Of a stretch of DNA of 6,229 nt, positions 5,736-6,229 are shown piece after piece (position 1 is the first letter of the stretch; each line of letters starts with the position of its first letter). The translations under genes were made by a program, and so were the position numbers. The notes under the pieces are model-generated. The model saw only the letters and a list, made by a program, of their open reading frames with translations. It did not search any database and was not told where the DNA came from. The stretch is from Gammaproteobacteria bacterium (GTDB lineage: Bacteria; Pseudomonadota; Gammaproteobacteria; Burkholderiales; Burkholderiaceae_C): NCBI GenBank assembly GCA_018903185.1, contig JAHIQV010000075.1:1-6229 (forward strand), written 5' to 3'.

Positions 5736-6229
5736 TCAGGGGTTGACGAAGCGGTCGCCCACCTTGACCCCATCGTTGATCTGCAGGACCAGCGCGTAGG
5801 ACACTTTGTCGAAGGTGCGGAACACCATCATCAGGCCGTTGCGTTCGCCGGGCAGTCGCAGCATGGGGCGGCTCTCGTCGGTCTTGTCGGCCACCAGGTT
5901 GGTGTCGCGCAGCAGGGCCAGCACATGGCCGTTTTCCATGCCGTGCTCCCGGCCGCGGTTGATGGCCACGACCTGGTTCTGGGACGCAAACGTCACCGCG
6001 TTGCCGTAGACCGAGACGATCTGCCCCGCCTGGGTGCTGCCAGGGGCACGAGGGACGTAGTTGCTGAACTCGCGCGGCGGCTCGGGCAGCAGGCGGTCGC
6101 CCACGCGCATTTCTTCTTTGGCCTGCACGATGTCGATGGTGGCGGGCACCAGTTCCGTCGCCGGGGCTGCGGAGGTGTTGGCCGTTGGCACCGGCTGGAC
6201 GGCGACGCGGCCTTCTTCGCGGACGAGAT
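5736..6229 (-). CDS. LysM-family envelope protein, C-terminal part, cut by the window edge
   Basis: The frame is open through the right edge (reading L-V-R-E-E-G-R before the Val codon at 6191), so the gene starts outside the window and about 164 C-terminal codons are visible. The visible part resembles the C-terminal region of LysM peptidoglycan-binding proteins found next to dprA in Comamonadaceae and relatives. It begins with a disordered Pro/Ala/Thr-rich stretch. It continues with VGDRLLPEPPREFSNYVPRA, a beta-rich segment (GQIVSVYGNAVTFASQNQVV), and AINRGREHGMENGHVLALL, and ends in VSYALVLQINDGVKVGDRFVNP. The paired 'GDR' segments and alternating hydrophobic pattern suggest a beta-rich extracytoplasmic domain. 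The LysM repeat and signal peptide expected upstream are not visible, so the LysM label rests on recalled homologues and genomic context. The TGA stop at 5736-5738 is 6 nt before dprA and in the same frame. In related genomes def and fmt commonly lie on the other side. Confidence 0.7.
   Translation of the reverse strand, partial: LVREEGRVAVQPVPTANTSAAPATELVPATIDIVQAKEEMRVGDRLLPEPPREFSNYVPRAPGSTQAGQIVSVYGNAVTFASQNQVVAINRGREHGMENGHVLALLRDTNLVADKTDESRPMLRLPGERNGLMMVFRTFDKVSYALVLQINDGVKVGDRFVNP

Noticed and set aside
6189..6191. GTG at 6191 (- strand) as the start of the LysM-family gene
   Set aside because: The frame stays open to the window edge and family members are much longer, with a signal peptide and LysM region upstream. 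The codon is internal.

Overview
This is a GC-rich window whose codons mostly end in G or C. Its protein sequences look betaproteobacterial, most likely Burkholderiales and probably Comamonadaceae (Hydrogenophaga/Acidovorax-like). That placement rests on the SecD/SecF sequence style, the presence of a DUF1631 protein, and a LysM-family protein next to dprA. It comes from recalled family resemblance, not from a search.

Layout on the + strand: the window opens inside secD (about the last 380 codons), followed after 24 nt by a complete secF. Together these encode the SecDF accessory complex of the Sec translocon. A 72-nt gap follows, with an 8-bp inverted repeat and a plausible extended -10 promoter. 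It leads into a 796-codon gene of the uncharacterised DUF1631 family that starts at a GTG without a visible Shine-Dalgarno.

Layout on the - strand: after a 45-nt convergent gap, the right third holds two genes read leftwards. The upstream one (cut by the right edge) encodes the C-terminal part of a protein resembling the betaproteobacterial LysM-domain proteins found beside dprA. The downstream one is a complete dprA, the RecA-loading ssDNA-binding protein of natural transformation. They are separated by 6 nt and lie in the same reading frame, so they are almost certainly co-transcribed. A strong 9-bp hairpin sits in the last codons of dprA, at the meeting point of the two converging transcription units.

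The genes fall into three themes: inner-membrane protein export (SecD, SecF), an orphan cytosolic protein of unknown function (DUF1631), and envelope/transformation functions (LysM-family protein, DprA). I see no mobile elements, CRISPR arrays, tRNA or rRNA genes, or clear signs of horizontal transfer. This looks like ordinary core-genome territory. The points worth a second look are the DUF1631 protein and its control region, and the hairpin at the convergent junction. I found no convincing novel system.
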